64,000 bases of DNA from contig NZ_CP009283.1 of assembly GCF_000758625.1 (NCBI RefSeq), positions 7,024,501 through 7,088,500 on the forward strand, written 5' to 3'. The translations under genes were made by a program, and so were the position numbers. Shown piece after piece: positions 1 through 8,811 of the stretch. Numbering within the stretch: the stretch's first letter is position 1; each line of letters opens with the position of its first letter. The notes beneath the pieces are model-generated. The model made no database searches, was not told the DNA's origin, and was given only the letters and a program-made list of their open reading frames with translations. Source of the stretch: Paenibacillus sp. FSL R7-0273 (GTDB lineage: Bacteria; Bacillota; Bacilli; Paenibacillales; Paenibacillaceae).

Positions 1-1847
1 TGCTTCAATACCTGATGGCGGTAGATGACCAGCGGATGAAAATGCAGCAGCAGCGGGTATTTATCTGCAGGCGTCTGCTCAAAATCCCATCTCCGCTTAC
101 TCAGGAACGTATCATCCTGAGCGTAAATGCCCAGCTGCTCATCAAACGGGATAAACATCCGGTCAGCGGCCTCCCTCCACATTTCCGCCTCCCCCTCAGT
201 CAAGCCGATGGACTGGCGAAGCCGTGCGTAATCTGCCGGATACTCCTGCTGGAGCAGAAGGACTGTCTCATAAGCATAAATAAGCTGATCCTGGACCATC
301 AGATTTGTATAGGCGTTGTTATTAACAATGGCTGTGTACTCATCCGGCCCGGTGATTCCGTTAATACAAAAGGCTCCGCCGCGCGCGGGATTAAAGTACC
401 CCAGGTCTGTCCAGAAGCGCGAGGTTTCACACAGGATTTCCGCCCCCCGGCTGACCAGGAACTCCACATCCCCTGTTGCCTGCACATACTGCTTAATCCC
501 GTAGGCAATATCGGCATTAATGTGCGCCTGGGCCGTCCCCGCCGGGAAATAAGCCGAGTTCTCGGTTCCGTCAATGGTGCGCCATGGATACAGCGCCCCT
601 TTCTGAGACAGCACCGCTGCCCGCTCCCGGGCCTTATCCAGCGTGGCATAGCGGAATTCCAGCAGCTTCCGGGCAATCTCCGGCTGAGTGTAGGTGAAGA
701 ACGGCAGCATGTACATTTCCGTGTCCCAAAAATAATGCCCCTCGTATCCCTCGCCGGTAAGTCCCTTGGCTGCGATGTTGGTCACACCGTCCCGGCCGGT
801 GGACTGCAGCAGCTGAAACAGATTGAAGCGGATGCCCTGCTGCAGCGCCGGATCACCCTTGATTTCCACATCGGTATGTGCCCAGAACTGATCAAGATAC
901 GCGCGCTGTTCATCCGCAAGTCCGTTAAACCCGCAGCCTTCCGCCATCTTCAGTACACCAGCACTCCGATCCTGCAGCTCCTCCTCCGGGTAATCCTTCG
1001 AGGTGTAATACGTTATATATTTGGTCAATATAACGGTTTCCCCGCACTGCACCCCGGCCGTATAGCCGGCCGAGATGCGCTGGCCGTCCAGCTGCGGCGC
1101 AAGCCCGCGGCCCGACGCCGCCTGCAGCCTGTGGCTTGCCGCCGTGTACAGCACAAAGCGCGTATGCCGCGTCCGCTGCCGCATCCATAATACCCCAGCG
1201 GCTTCCTCATAGCCGCTGTCCTCCAGCAGCAGGCTCGGCCGGGCACCGCCTGACCCGAGCCGCGGATCAGCGCTGGCCTCGGACCGGCGGATCTCCCCGT
1301 CCAGCGCGGAGACAAACTGCAGCGTGCCGGCGAAGTTCAGCGCCGTTACGGCGTAATCAATTGCGGCCAGATGCTTGTGCCGCAGCGAGACCATCCGCCG
1401 GATCGCGAGCTTCACCCGCTGCCCGCCGGGCGACTCCCACTCGACCTCGCGGTGCAGGAGGCCGGTCTGCATATCCAGCCAGCGCCGGCAGCTGTGTACC
1501 TTCCCGCTGTCCAGCCGGAAGGGATACCCCTCAATCTCCAGCTCTATGATCCGCGCCTCGGTCACATTCAGCATCGACTGGTTAACTTCAGGCAGCCCGT
1601 AAGCCCCCTCGGGATAGACGACCGGTTCGGTGTCGTAGAACCCGTTCAGGTAATTGCCGGCAACCGTAGTGCCGGCCGTTCCATGATAGCCCTCCTCGAA
1701 GTTCCCGCGCATCCCGATATAGCCGTTGCCGAGCGCGAACACGCTCTCGCTGCGCTGATTATACTCCTCCTCATAGGTATCCTCGCCCAGGCTCCATTCC
1801 CGGTACGGGTATAGTGCAGGCGGATGCTCATACGGCTTCATCTTCAT
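1..1847 (-). CDS. Glycoside hydrolase family 65 phosphorylase (maltose/kojibiose phosphorylase type), 3' end cut by window
   Basis: The minus frame is open from the ATG at 1847 to the window edge, giving about 615 residues of a family that usually has 750-800. Family marks are the stretch HYFWDTEMYMLPFF and, near residue 500, NGITGPDEYTAIVNNN, which carries the catalytic Glu of the (alpha/alpha)6 barrel. GH65 enzymes phosphorolyse alpha-glucosides (maltose, trehalose, kojibiose, nigerose) to beta-glucose-1-phosphate and glucose; the substrate cannot be told from sequence. No signal peptide, so cytoplasmic. The start follows GGAGGAGAAGG and lies 25 bases after the upstream permease, so it is the last visible gene of the LacI-controlled transporter operon. 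A beta-phosphoglucomutase gene beyond the window would be a typical neighbour (inference). Confidence 0.9.
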   Translation of the reverse strand, partial: MKMKPYEHPPALYPYREWSLGEDTYEEEYNQRSESVFALGNGYIGMRGNFEEGYHGTAGTTVAGNYLNGFYDTEPVVYPEGAYGLPEVNQSMLNVTEARIIELEIEGYPFRLDSGKVHSCRRWLDMQTGLLHREVEWESPGGQRVKLAIRRMVSLRHKHLAAIDYAVTALNFAGTLQFVSALDGEIRRSEASADPRLGSGGARPSLLLEDSGYEEAAGVLWMRQRTRHTRFVLYTAASHRLQAASGRGLAPQLDGQRISAGYTAGVQCGETVILTKYITYYTSKDYPEEELQDRSAGVLKMAEGCGFNGLADEQRAYLDQFWAHTDVEIKGDPALQQGIRFNLFQLLQSTGRDGVTNIAAKGLTGEGYEGHYFWDTEMYMLPFFTYTQPEIARKLLEFRYATLDKARERAAVLSQKGALYPWRTIDGTENSAYFPAGTAQAHINADIAYGIKQYVQATGDVEFLVSRGAEILCETSRFWTDLGYFNPARGGAFCINGITGPDEYTAIVNNNAYTNLMVQDQLIYAYETVLLLQQEYPADYARLRQSIGLTEGEAEMWREAADRMFIPFDEQLGIYAQDDTFLSKRRWDFEQTPADKYPLLLHFHPLVIYRHQVLK

Positions 1848-1872
1848 GACAGTCCTTCTCCTCCATTCACGG

Positions 1873-2964
1873 TTAGCCTTTCACGGAGCCGCCCATCAGC
1901 CCTCGGACAAAATACTTCTGCAGCAGGAAGAAAATCGCCAGCGGCATCAGCATGGAGATAAAGGCGGCCGAAGTCAGCAGATGCCAGTCGTTGCCGCGCG
2001 AGCCGGCCAGATCGGCGATTTTCATCGACATGACCTGCACCGACGGCTGGTTGCCGATAAAGATCAGCGACACCAGATAATCGTTCCACACCCAGAGGAA
2101 CTGGAAAATACCAATCGAAGCGAGTGCCGGCACGGACAGCGGCAGAATCAGCCTGCTGAAAATGGTAAAGTGGCTGGCACCGTCAATAAACGCCGACTCG
2201 AACAGATCCTTAGGAAGCTGGCTGATAAAGTTGTACATGAAATATGTAACCAGCGGCAGGCCGAAGGCGGTATGCGCCAGCCAGATCCCGAGATAGCTGC
2301 CGTTAAGCCCCAGCGCCGTGTAATCCTTCAGCACCGGAATCAGGGCAACCTGAATCGGAATAACCAGCATCGCAATAATGATGACGAACAGCGTTTTGCG
2401 GCCGGGAAACCGCAGCCAGGCAAAGGCATACGCGGCAAAAGAGGCAATCAGCACCGGAATAACGGTAGCCGGCACAGCAATCGTCAGTGTATTCCAGAAG
2501 GCCTGGGATAAGCCCGTACCCTTTTGCGTTGTCTCACTGCCGTCGGCTTCCTTGAGCTTATACTCCTTGCCGGACAGCACATTGTTGTAATTGTCGAGCG
2601 TCAGCTCAGGGGTTGTCTTCCAGCCCTGCTCCTGCACGTTAACTGTACGTGCTCTGCGGTTCTCCCAGATCAGGCGGCTGTCCTCTGCCTTCACGCCCGC
2701 TTTTAGCTCATCATCGCTGTAGGTCCTGCCGTTCACCTCAATCGGCTCGCGCAGATCCACCTCCTTGGACAGCTGCAGCGTCTCGCCTGCCGTCCATTCC
2801 TGATGGGGGAACACCTTCCACCAGCCGGTCTGCAGAATATCCGCCGCCGGGCGGAAGGAGGAAATAAACAGCCCCAGTGTCGGAAGCAGCCAGAGGAAGC
2901 AGATTACGCCGAGGACGATGTTAACGAGCGTTTTTCCGCCTTTTCTTTTCTTTTTCCCCACCAT
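1873..2964 (-). CDS. Carbohydrate ABC transporter permease (MalG/AglG type)
   Basis: A 363-residue inner-membrane subunit. TM1 lies near residues 13-35, followed by an unusually long extracytoplasmic loop of about 120 residues, then five more helices starting near 155 (AFWNTLTIAVPATVIPVL). The EAA loop that contacts the ATPase reads ESAFIDGASHFTIFSRLILP. The long loop after TM1 is typical of the alpha-glucoside AglG subfamily and distinguishes it from ordinary MalG of about 280 residues. It directly abuts the partner permease. No ATPase gene is in this operon, so a shared MsmX-type ATPase elsewhere probably energises it (inference from Gram-positive sugar transporters). Confidence 0.93.
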   Translation of the reverse strand: MVGKKKRKGGKTLVNIVLGVICFLWLLPTLGLFISSFRPAADILQTGWWKVFPHQEWTAGETLQLSKEVDLREPIEVNGRTYSDDELKAGVKAEDSRLIWENRRARTVNVQEQGWKTTPELTLDNYNNVLSGKEYKLKEADGSETTQKGTGLSQAFWNTLTIAVPATVIPVLIASFAAYAFAWLRFPGRKTLFVIIIAMLVIPIQVALIPVLKDYTALGLNGSYLGIWLAHTAFGLPLVTYFMYNFISQLPKDLFESAFIDGASHFTIFSRLILPLSVPALASIGIFQFLWVWNDYLVSLIFIGNQPSVQVMSMKIADLAGSRGNDWHLLTSAAFISMLMPLAIFFLLQKYFVRGLMGGSVKG

Positions 2965-4080
2965 TTAGAATCCCCCCTGCTTACGGAACTGGCGCAAATT
3001 AATGAGAATAACAGGCAGTACGGCGATCAGGAGCACAATAGCCAGCGTCGAGCCGTACCCGAAATTGCGGTACATGAAAAACTGCCGGTAGAACTGTGTC
3101 GCAACAACCTCTGTATCGTATTGACCTCCCGTCATCACCATGACGACGTCAAATATTTTCAATGTAAACACAATAATGGTGGTGGTCACCGTCAGGATGG
3201 TGGTAGAAATGAACGGTATGATTATGCCGAAAAAAATCTTGATCTCACCGGCGCCGTCAACGCGTGCGGCCTCCAGAATATCGTCGGGAACCCCCTTGAT
3301 CGCCGCCGAGAAAATAACCATCGCAAACCCTGTCTGCATCCAGATCAGAATGATGATGAGGAAAAAGTTGTTCCACGGCTGCAGCATACTCGTCCAGGCC
3401 TGCGGTTCACCGCCAAAAAAGGTGACCATTGCATTCAGCAGTCCAATCTGCTCATCGCCCGGCTGATAATAGTAGACAAATTTCCAGATAACCCCTGCGG
3501 CCACAAAAGAGATTGCCATGGGCATGAAGATAATGGATTTGGCAATTTTTTCGTAGCTGCTGCGGTCGGCCAGAATGGCAATAAGCAGCCCCAGGCACAC
3601 ACAGGCCAGCGTTCCGACAAATACCCACAGCAGGTTATTGCGCAGCGCGGTAGCCATCAGCCGGTCACTGAAGATCGCCGCGTAGTTGCCAAAGCCCACA
3701 AACTTTTCAGAGGAGGCATTGAAAAAGCTCAGGTACAGCGTCCGCAGTGCAGGCAGGATCAGCAGCCAGCCCAGAATCAACACCGCCGGCCCGACAAAAA
3801 CAAACGGCAGCACCCTCCTGCGGATGTGATCCGGATATTGCTCAGCCGCCCAGGTCAGGGTGTAATAGATCAGATAAACGCCAAGCACGCCCCACAGCAC
3901 AGCCAGCACAGCAGTAACCAGCGGGTTAAGCGTGGAATCACGGAAAAAGAGGAAGATCAGCCCGTTCACCACAATGTTCGCCAGCAGCACACCCAGTGAT
4001 AAAAGAATAGCCCTGACACTGATTGTCTGCCTGGCCTGCGTACTTGTAACGCCTGGCTTTGCTTTTATTTGTGCATCCAT
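2965..4080 (-). CDS. Carbohydrate ABC transporter permease (MalF/AglF type)
   Basis: A 371-residue polytopic protein. Two extra N-terminal helices (about residues 25-50 and 55-80) precede the conserved core; the EAA loop reads EAARVDGAGEIKIFFGIIIP. It pairs with the downstream MalG-type permease and the upstream binding protein to import an oligosaccharide, probably an alpha-glucoside given the GH65 enzyme. The start ATG at 4080 has AGGAGGAGC upstream. Its stop is immediately followed by the start of the next permease, implying translational coupling. Confidence 0.93.
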   Translation of the reverse strand: MDAQIKAKPGVTSTQARQTISVRAILLSLGVLLANIVVNGLIFLFFRDSTLNPLVTAVLAVLWGVLGVYLIYYTLTWAAEQYPDHIRRRVLPFVFVGPAVLILGWLLILPALRTLYLSFFNASSEKFVGFGNYAAIFSDRLMATALRNNLLWVFVGTLACVCLGLLIAILADRSSYEKIAKSIIFMPMAISFVAAGVIWKFVYYYQPGDEQIGLLNAMVTFFGGEPQAWTSMLQPWNNFFLIIILIWMQTGFAMVIFSAAIKGVPDDILEAARVDGAGEIKIFFGIIIPFISTTILTVTTTIIVFTLKIFDVVMVMTGGQYDTEVVATQFYRQFFMYRNFGYGSTLAIVLLIAVLPVILINLRQFRKQGGF

Positions 4081-4106
4081 ATTAGCTCCTCCTAATAAGA
4101 AGAAAA

Positions 4107-4144
4107 AGAGAGGCAGGCTGCAATGCGCTGCTGTCTGCCCCTCT
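4107..4144 (-). terminator. Intercistronic stem-loop between binding-protein gene and permeases
   Basis: On the minus strand AGAGGGGCAG pairs with CTGCCTCTCT (10 pairs, one G-U) and is followed by TTTTTCTTC. It sits in the 96-base gap between the binding-protein stop and the permease start. A partial terminator here would give more binding protein than permease, a common arrangement in sugar ABC operons. The attenuation role is inferred. Confidence 0.6.
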
Positions 4145-4176
4145 TCGTCATTAATAGCCTTTCTGCTGCACCTGAC

Positions 4177-5601
4177 CTAGTTATTCCAGCCTGACTGGAT
4201 TTGCTCCAGTGCCTGATCCAGTGTAGCTGTACCGCTCACATAATCCGTCATGCCTTTCCAGAACGTACCTGCACCCACCTTGCCCGGCATAAGGTCGGAG
4301 CCGTCAAACCGCAGGGTTGAGGCTTCCTGCACCAGCTGCGCCATCCGGCGGTCAGATTCTGACTGGTACCAGTCAAGCGGTGCATCATTCATCGGAGCAA
4401 CCACCCCGCCCGACTGCACCCAGGACTTAATGGATTCACCGGTAGTGAAGAATTCCATAACCGCACGCACCTCCGGACGGTCGTTGAACATGGCGTAGAT
4501 ATCACCTGCTACGAGTACAGGCTTGCCGTACTGCTCATCAATCGGCGGCAGGTAGAACCAGTCATAATCTACATCTACCTTGGCCGTTTCCGGGAAAAAG
4601 CTGGTGATAAAGTTACCGATCAGGTTAAACCAGGCTTTTGGCGGATTATCAAACATAGGCTTCGGAGCATCACCGAATGCGGTGGTTACAATTGATTTAG
4701 TCCCGCCGTAGACATAGTCCTCGTTAAGCCAAATCTTCGACATCACCTCTATGGCATTTTTCACTTCAGGAGAGGTAAAAGGCAGCTCACCGCTAACCCA
4801 TTTGTCATAATTCTCAGGCGATGTTGTACGCAGCATTATATTTTCTACCCAGTCCGTTGCCGGCCAGCCTGTTGCTGCACCGCTCTCAATACCGATAGCC
4901 CAGGCGGGATCTCCATCCTTGGCAATCTGCTCGGTAAGGGCCAGCAGCTCATCCCACGTCTGCGGGACAGTGTAGCCTGCATCGTCAAACTGCTTTTTCG
5001 GATACCAGACCAGACTCTTTACATTGCTGCGGTTCCAGATCCCGGCCATAATTTTGCCGTCCTTGCCGTCCATCGTGGACATATCCAGCCAGCTCTGATT
5101 GTAGTTGCCCTTCAGCTTCTCCTGATCCAGCACGCCTGTCAGGTCAACCACCTTGCCGGTCTTGGCAATGGAAGCAAGCAGTCCCGGCTGCGGGAAGTCG
5201 GCGATGTCCGGCGCATTGCCGCCGTCAACACGGATGTTTATGGTCGCTTCAAATTCCTTGGAGCCCTCATACTGGATATCGATTCCGGTTTTCTCTTCAA
5301 ACTCTTTGATGCTGCTCTCAAATTTCACCTGGTCGGCATCCACGAACGGCCCAAACATTGTGACCTTGGTTCCTTTGTATTCGCCCTTCATCGCTAGCTC
5401 GAGCGGAGATCCAGTTGCTGCAGAATCTGCATTATTTGTCGTATCTTTGTTGTTATCAGCAGCTGGTGCTTCCGTTGCAGCCGGACTATTAGTCGGCGCC
5501 GCATTATTACTGTTATTTCCGCCGCAGCCGCTTAGCATCATGGTGAACGATAAACACAGCACCATTGCAAGCGGCAGCTTGCGTCCTGGAGTTCTTCTCA
5601 T
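4177..5601 (-). CDS. Extracellular sugar-binding lipoprotein (ABC transporter, family 1)
   Basis: A 474-residue solute-binding protein. The signal peptide ends in the lipobox LSGC near residue 26, followed by an Asn/Thr/Ala-rich linker (to about residue 65) that tethers it to the membrane. The body is an AglE-like type-1 solute-binding fold (DAGYTVPQTWDELLALTEQI; PEVRAVMEFFTTGES). It delivers an oligosaccharide to the two downstream permeases. It is the first structural gene after the LacI regulator, and the 282-base gap in between contains a copy of the candidate LacI operator. Confidence 0.93.
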   Translation of the reverse strand: MRRTPGRKLPLAMVLCLSFTMMLSGCGGNNSNNAAPTNSPAATEAPAADNNKDTTNNADSAATGSPLELAMKGEYKGTKVTMFGPFVDADQVKFESSIKEFEEKTGIDIQYEGSKEFEATINIRVDGGNAPDIADFPQPGLLASIAKTGKVVDLTGVLDQEKLKGNYNQSWLDMSTMDGKDGKIMAGIWNRSNVKSLVWYPKKQFDDAGYTVPQTWDELLALTEQIAKDGDPAWAIGIESGAATGWPATDWVENIMLRTTSPENYDKWVSGELPFTSPEVKNAIEVMSKIWLNEDYVYGGTKSIVTTAFGDAPKPMFDNPPKAWFNLIGNFITSFFPETAKVDVDYDWFYLPPIDEQYGKPVLVAGDIYAMFNDRPEVRAVMEFFTTGESIKSWVQSGGVVAPMNDAPLDWYQSESDRRMAQLVQEASTLRFDGSDLMPGKVGAGTFWKGMTDYVSGTATLDQALEQIQSGWNN

Positions 5602-5788
5602 TGTACATACATCCCCTTATATTCATATTTAGAGATTGCATTATGCTCCAACTTCCCCGGAATCCGCGTTGTCCGGCTGCTGATCCACCTCCTTGCAAAG
5701 GTTTTCAGAATAAACTGAATGGTTTTAATGGATTCTTAAATTCACCTTTTCCGTGTATGCGTTTTCAATTGTGTAGGTAAGGATTAGC

Positions 5789-5807
5789 TCGCCTTGAAAA
5801 GCTTTTC
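5789..5807 (+). promoter_or_regulatory. Candidate LacI-family operator upstream of the binding-protein gene
   Basis: TCGCCTTGAAAAGCTTTTC, centred on the perfect palindrome TGAAAAGCTTTTCA (5795-5808). The same 19 bases occur in inverted orientation at 6909-6927, overlapping the lacI promoter. Two identical palindromes bracketing a LacI-family gene are strong circumstantial evidence for its binding site. Confidence 0.75.
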
Positions 5808-5883
5808 ATAATTGGATGGAGATAGCCGGAACTACGTATATACAGTAAGTGCATCGTTGTTATACCAATTTATGCAAGCCATG

Positions 5884-6888
5884 CTACCTTTCCCTTGAGG
5901 ATTCCCTTACAATCAGCTTATGCTTCATTTTTTCTTTCATTACAGCAACATTGCCTGTAGTCAGCAGTTCATGCAGCTTCTCGGCAGCCCGGTAGCCCAG
6001 CTGGTAGATCGGCTGCGCAATTGTTGTCAGCTTCGGAATGAACATCCCGGACATCCGCAGATTATCGAATCCGACAACCGACACCTGCCCCGGTACAAGA
6101 ATATTGCGGTCCTTCAGGTACGAGATCGTGCCCATTGCAAACTCATCTGCTACACAGAATACGGCGCTAAGCTCCGGATAATCGCTGAACAGCTCATGCG
6201 CAGCCTGATAGGCCTGCTCGAAGCGGTGATTGGCATACTTAATCTTTCCGGCATTCCGCTCCAGCCCGCATTCTGTCAGCGCTCTGACGAACCCGGCGGC
6301 ACGCGGCGGTCCTGATACTGAGTTATCATGATTGAAGCCAATCATGCCGATCTCTTTATGCCCCAGCTCGATCAGGAATTTTACTGCGTCATAGGCAGCC
6401 AGCTCATCATCCACCTCGATGGAAGGCACCTCGAACTCATCGGAGTGAGAGGATACCAGCACAAACGGAATCCGGCAATCCGTAAGCTTCTCATAATACT
6501 CCGGATACAGCACATCACTTGCGAACACAATTCCGTCCACCTGCTTCTCATGCAACGTATCCATGTAAGACAGGGTACGCTCCAGCTCACGGTCTGTATT
6601 ACAGATCATCAGACTGTACCCGAGCTTAATACAGGCATCCTGCATTCCGCGGATCAAACCGGCGAAGTACAGATTCTCAATATCCGGTATCAGCAGCCCT
6701 AATGTAAAGGACTTTTTGTAAATCAATCCGCGCGCAAACGCATTGGGCTGATACTTCAGCTCTTTGATAGCTTCAATAACCCTGTTGCGTTTACTTGGTA
6801 CGACGGTCTCCGGCGCATTCATGACCCTGGATACTGTACTGATTGATACCTCTGCCATTCTGGCGACATCTCTTATCGTTGGTTTCAT
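5884..6888 (-). CDS. LacI-family transcriptional regulator of the GH65/sugar ABC operon
   Basis: A 334-residue repressor of usual family length. The N-terminal helix-turn-helix is TIRDVARMAEVSISTVSRVM (residues 3-22), followed by the hinge region NAFARGL and a periplasmic-binding-like effector domain (SFTLGLLIPDIENLYFAGL onwards). It most likely represses its own gene and the downstream transporter/phosphorylase genes until the sugar or its phosphate binds. Both proposed operators are described separately; the one at its own promoter touches the -10 box, which predicts autorepression. Confidence 0.95.
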   Translation of the reverse strand: MKPTIRDVARMAEVSISTVSRVMNAPETVVPSKRNRVIEAIKELKYQPNAFARGLIYKKSFTLGLLIPDIENLYFAGLIRGMQDACIKLGYSLMICNTDRELERTLSYMDTLHEKQVDGIVFASDVLYPEYYEKLTDCRIPFVLVSSHSDEFEVPSIEVDDELAAYDAVKFLIELGHKEIGMIGFNHDNSVSGPPRAAGFVRALTECGLERNAGKIKYANHRFEQAYQAAHELFSDYPELSAVFCVADEFAMGTISYLKDRNILVPGQVSVVGFDNLRMSGMFIPKLTTIAQPIYQLGYRAAEKLHELLTTGNVAVMKEKMKHKLIVRESSRER

Positions 6889-6908
6889 GGACTAACTTCC
6901 TTTTTTTA

Positions 6909-6927
6909 GAAAAGCTTTTCAAGGCGA
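6909..6927 (-). promoter_or_regulatory. Candidate LacI-family operator at the lacI promoter
   Basis: Inverted identical copy of the 19-base site at 5789-5807, with core palindrome GAAAAGCTTTTC at 6909-6920. It begins at the last base of the -10 box (6927), so bound repressor would cover the transcription start. Confidence 0.75.
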
Positions 6928-6955
6928 TTATAGCAGGGCTTCCGTAAATTGACAA
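6927..6955 (-). promoter_or_regulatory. SigA-type promoter of the lacI gene
   Basis: On the minus strand, TTGTCA (6955-6950), a 17-base spacer and a consensus TATAAT (6932-6927). It lies about 40 bases upstream of the lacI ATG, which is preceded by AAAGGAAG. Confidence 0.8.
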
Positions 6956-6963
6956 GAGAATAA

Positions 6964-6977
6964 ATTAAGCGCTTACA
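6964..6977. promoter_or_regulatory. Possible catabolite-responsive (cre-like) element
   Basis: TGTAAGCGCTTAAT on the minus strand just upstream of the lacI -35 box. It matches the core of the CcpA cre consensus (TGWAANCGNTNWCA) except near its 3' end. Carbon catabolite control of this operon would make sense, but one imperfect site is weak evidence. Confidence 0.35.
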
Positions 6978-7328
6978 TAAATATGGGGAAATAGTCTTTG
7001 TGGTACTGGAGTATGGCTGACGGACGAATACAGGGCTTATGAAAGGCTTACCCATGTTGGCTATTCTCCACGTGATTTCTGCGGATGATTCCAGCGGGCC
7101 GCCCTCTTTGGCAAATCAGTTGCCTGTTCTGTACGCCCTGCTTATTCTGATTTGCCCCATTCAAATCCCGGTTCGCCACCAATTCCCCGCTTTCCCGCCG
7201 CCACAAACTTACTTAAAGTGTGTAAATATTATTATTTCATGTTATACTTTTCGGGTAGATTTATTTACAGCTGCAAATACTGCTGAAAGCTTATAAATCG
7301 CTTAATTCTCATACTTGGAGGGATTATT
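6978..7328. other. Intergenic region between divergent lacI and oxidoreductase genes
   Basis: About 350 bases with no convincing gene. A plus-strand open frame at 7039-7296 lacks a ribosome site and family features. Near the right end there is a possible extended -10 element, TGTTATACT (7240-7248), that could serve the oxidoreductase gene, but no good -35 box accompanies it. Confidence 0.4.
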
Positions 7329-8342
7329 GTGAAGCAACTGCGGGATATTCCGATTTCTGTGCTGGACCTTGCTCCGATTGTAGAGGGCGGAACAGCAGCG
7401 GATTCACTGCAAAATACACTAGATTTGGCCCGTCATGCCGAAGGGTGGGGTTATAAGCGCTACTGGCTGGCGGAGCATCATAATATGACCGGTATTGCCA
7501 GCTCAGCGACCTCTGTCGTTATCGGGCATGTAGCTGCCGGAACCAAGAGCATCCGCGTCGGCTCAGGCGGAATTATGCTCAGCAACCACGCGCCGCTGAT
7601 GATCGCCGAGCAGTTCGGGACACTGGAGTCGCTGTTCCCCGGACGCATCGACCTCGGCCTCGGCAGAGCCCCCGGCTCTGACCAGGCAGCAGCGAGAGCG
7701 CTGCGGCGCGGCCTGGGCAGTGACGGCAGTGAATTCCCTGAGCAGCTCAGCGAGCTCAGGGCCTACTTCGATCCGGACGGTGCCGGATCACGCCCGCTCG
7801 GGGTACGCGCTACACCGGGCGAAGGACTGAACGTGCCGATCTGGCTGCTCGGCTCCAGCGGCTTCAGCGCGCAGCTGGCCGGACAGCTGGGCTTGCCGTT
7901 TGCTTTTGCCAGCCACTTTGCTCCGGATTACCTGCTGCCTGCGCTGCACTTATACCGCACCAGCTTCAAGCCGTCGGCTGTGCTCGACAAGCCGCATGTG
8001 ATGGTCGGACTTGGGGTTACCGCCGCAGATACTACAGCCGCCGCACGCTGGCTTGCTACTTCACAGCAGCAGCAGTTCCTGAATATTATCCGCGGCCGCA
8101 CAGGCAAGCTTCAGCCTCCGGTGGATGATATGGAGCCGCTGTGGTCGCCGCAGGAAAGAGCTCTTCTGCTGGATAAGCAGAAATACTCCATTGCCGGGGA
8201 TAAGAATGCTATCAAGGAACGTCTTCTGCAAATTCTCGAAGAAACGGAGGCCGATGAATTTATCATCGCCTCCCAGATCTATGATCATACGGCACGCCTG
8301 CGTTCGTATGAGCTGGTGGCTGAGCTTATCAAAGAAAACTAA
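7329..8342 (+). CDS. LLM-class flavin-dependent oxidoreductase (luciferase-like monooxygenase)
   Basis: A 337-residue cytoplasmic protein of the bacterial luciferase-like family, using FMNH2 supplied by a separate reductase. Visible marks are the N-terminal strand [33 protein letters not shown] and [25 protein letters not shown], characteristic of the YtbJ/YvbT-type group. Start is GTG at 7329 with GGAGGG eight bases upstream. It stands alone between the lacI promoter region and the sortase locus. The substrate cannot be predicted; the group includes alkane/alkanal and sulfonate monooxygenases and many uncharacterised members. Confidence 0.88.
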   Translation: MKQLRDIPISVLDLAPIVEGGTAADSLQNTLDLARHAEGWGYKRYWLAEHHNMTGIASSATSVVIGHVAAGTKSIRVGSGGIMLSNHAPLMIAEQFGTLESLFPGRIDLGLGRAPGSDQAAARALRRGLGSDGSEFPEQLSELRAYFDPDGAGSRPLGVRATPGEGLNVPIWLLGSSGFSAQLAGQLGLPFAFASHFAPDYLLPALHLYRTSFKPSAVLDKPHVMVGLGVTAADTTAAARWLATSQQQQFLNIIRGRTGKLQPPVDDMEPLWSPQERALLLDKQKYSIAGDKNAIKERLLQILEETEADEFIIASQIYDHTARLRSYELVAELIKEN

Positions 8343-8811
8343 ATCTGCAGATCTTTTCAATTAACCCGGCAAGACAGCTATACCGGGGCGGGTATTTTAT
8401 CCGTCCGGATAACTGTCTTGTTTTTTTGTAATACAACCATTATCCGTTCTCAATAACACACACTGAAATTCATGATTTTTAAAGAAATATTTAATAATAC
8501 ATAGTAATTAGGCGATAACAATGTTTTATTAACGTTTTTATTCTGATTTTGCGGTTACAAGGCTTCAAAAGGTGTTTTTAATTGTTAACTTTATTGATTA
8601 TACTGTAATTATTCGTTATAACGAACATACATAGATCATATTAGCCTCCCCTTACTCTTTTAACGAATCCGTATTCAGATACTTGCCAATATAGTAGTAC
8701 TTCAAAATACCACTTCTTTCGACAAGCAGTGGGGAAATTACGAATTATGGGCGTTTTTTTGTCGAGCTGCGGCATGCAGCATGGTTTTCGAGAAGAAGGG
8801 GGCGTCGGCGG
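8343..8811. other. AT-rich intergenic region upstream of the sortase locus
   Basis: About 470 bases, clearly more AT-rich than its surroundings, with no credible open frame. It contains the perfect 14-base palindrome described at 8612-8625 and presumably the promoter of the surface-protein/sortase pair. Just after the oxidoreductase stop, CCCGG and CCGGG arms (8363-8385) form only a weak hairpin. Confidence 0.5.
8612..8625. promoter_or_regulatory. Perfect palindrome, candidate operator of the sortase operon
   Basis: TTCGTTATAACGAA is a perfect 14-base inverted repeat about 190 bases upstream of the surface-protein start, in AT-rich DNA. No adjacent regulator gene identifies its protein. Confidence 0.4.

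Noticed and set aside
15..1190. 391-codon open frame on the plus strand
   Set aside because: It runs opposite to the GH65 gene, which has clear family motifs and an intact frame. The plus-strand translation has no recognisable domain or ribosome site.
7039..7296. 85-codon plus-strand frame between lacI and the oxidoreductase gene
   Set aside because: No ribosome site, no recognisable domain, and it spans the AT-rich promoter area of the oxidoreductase.
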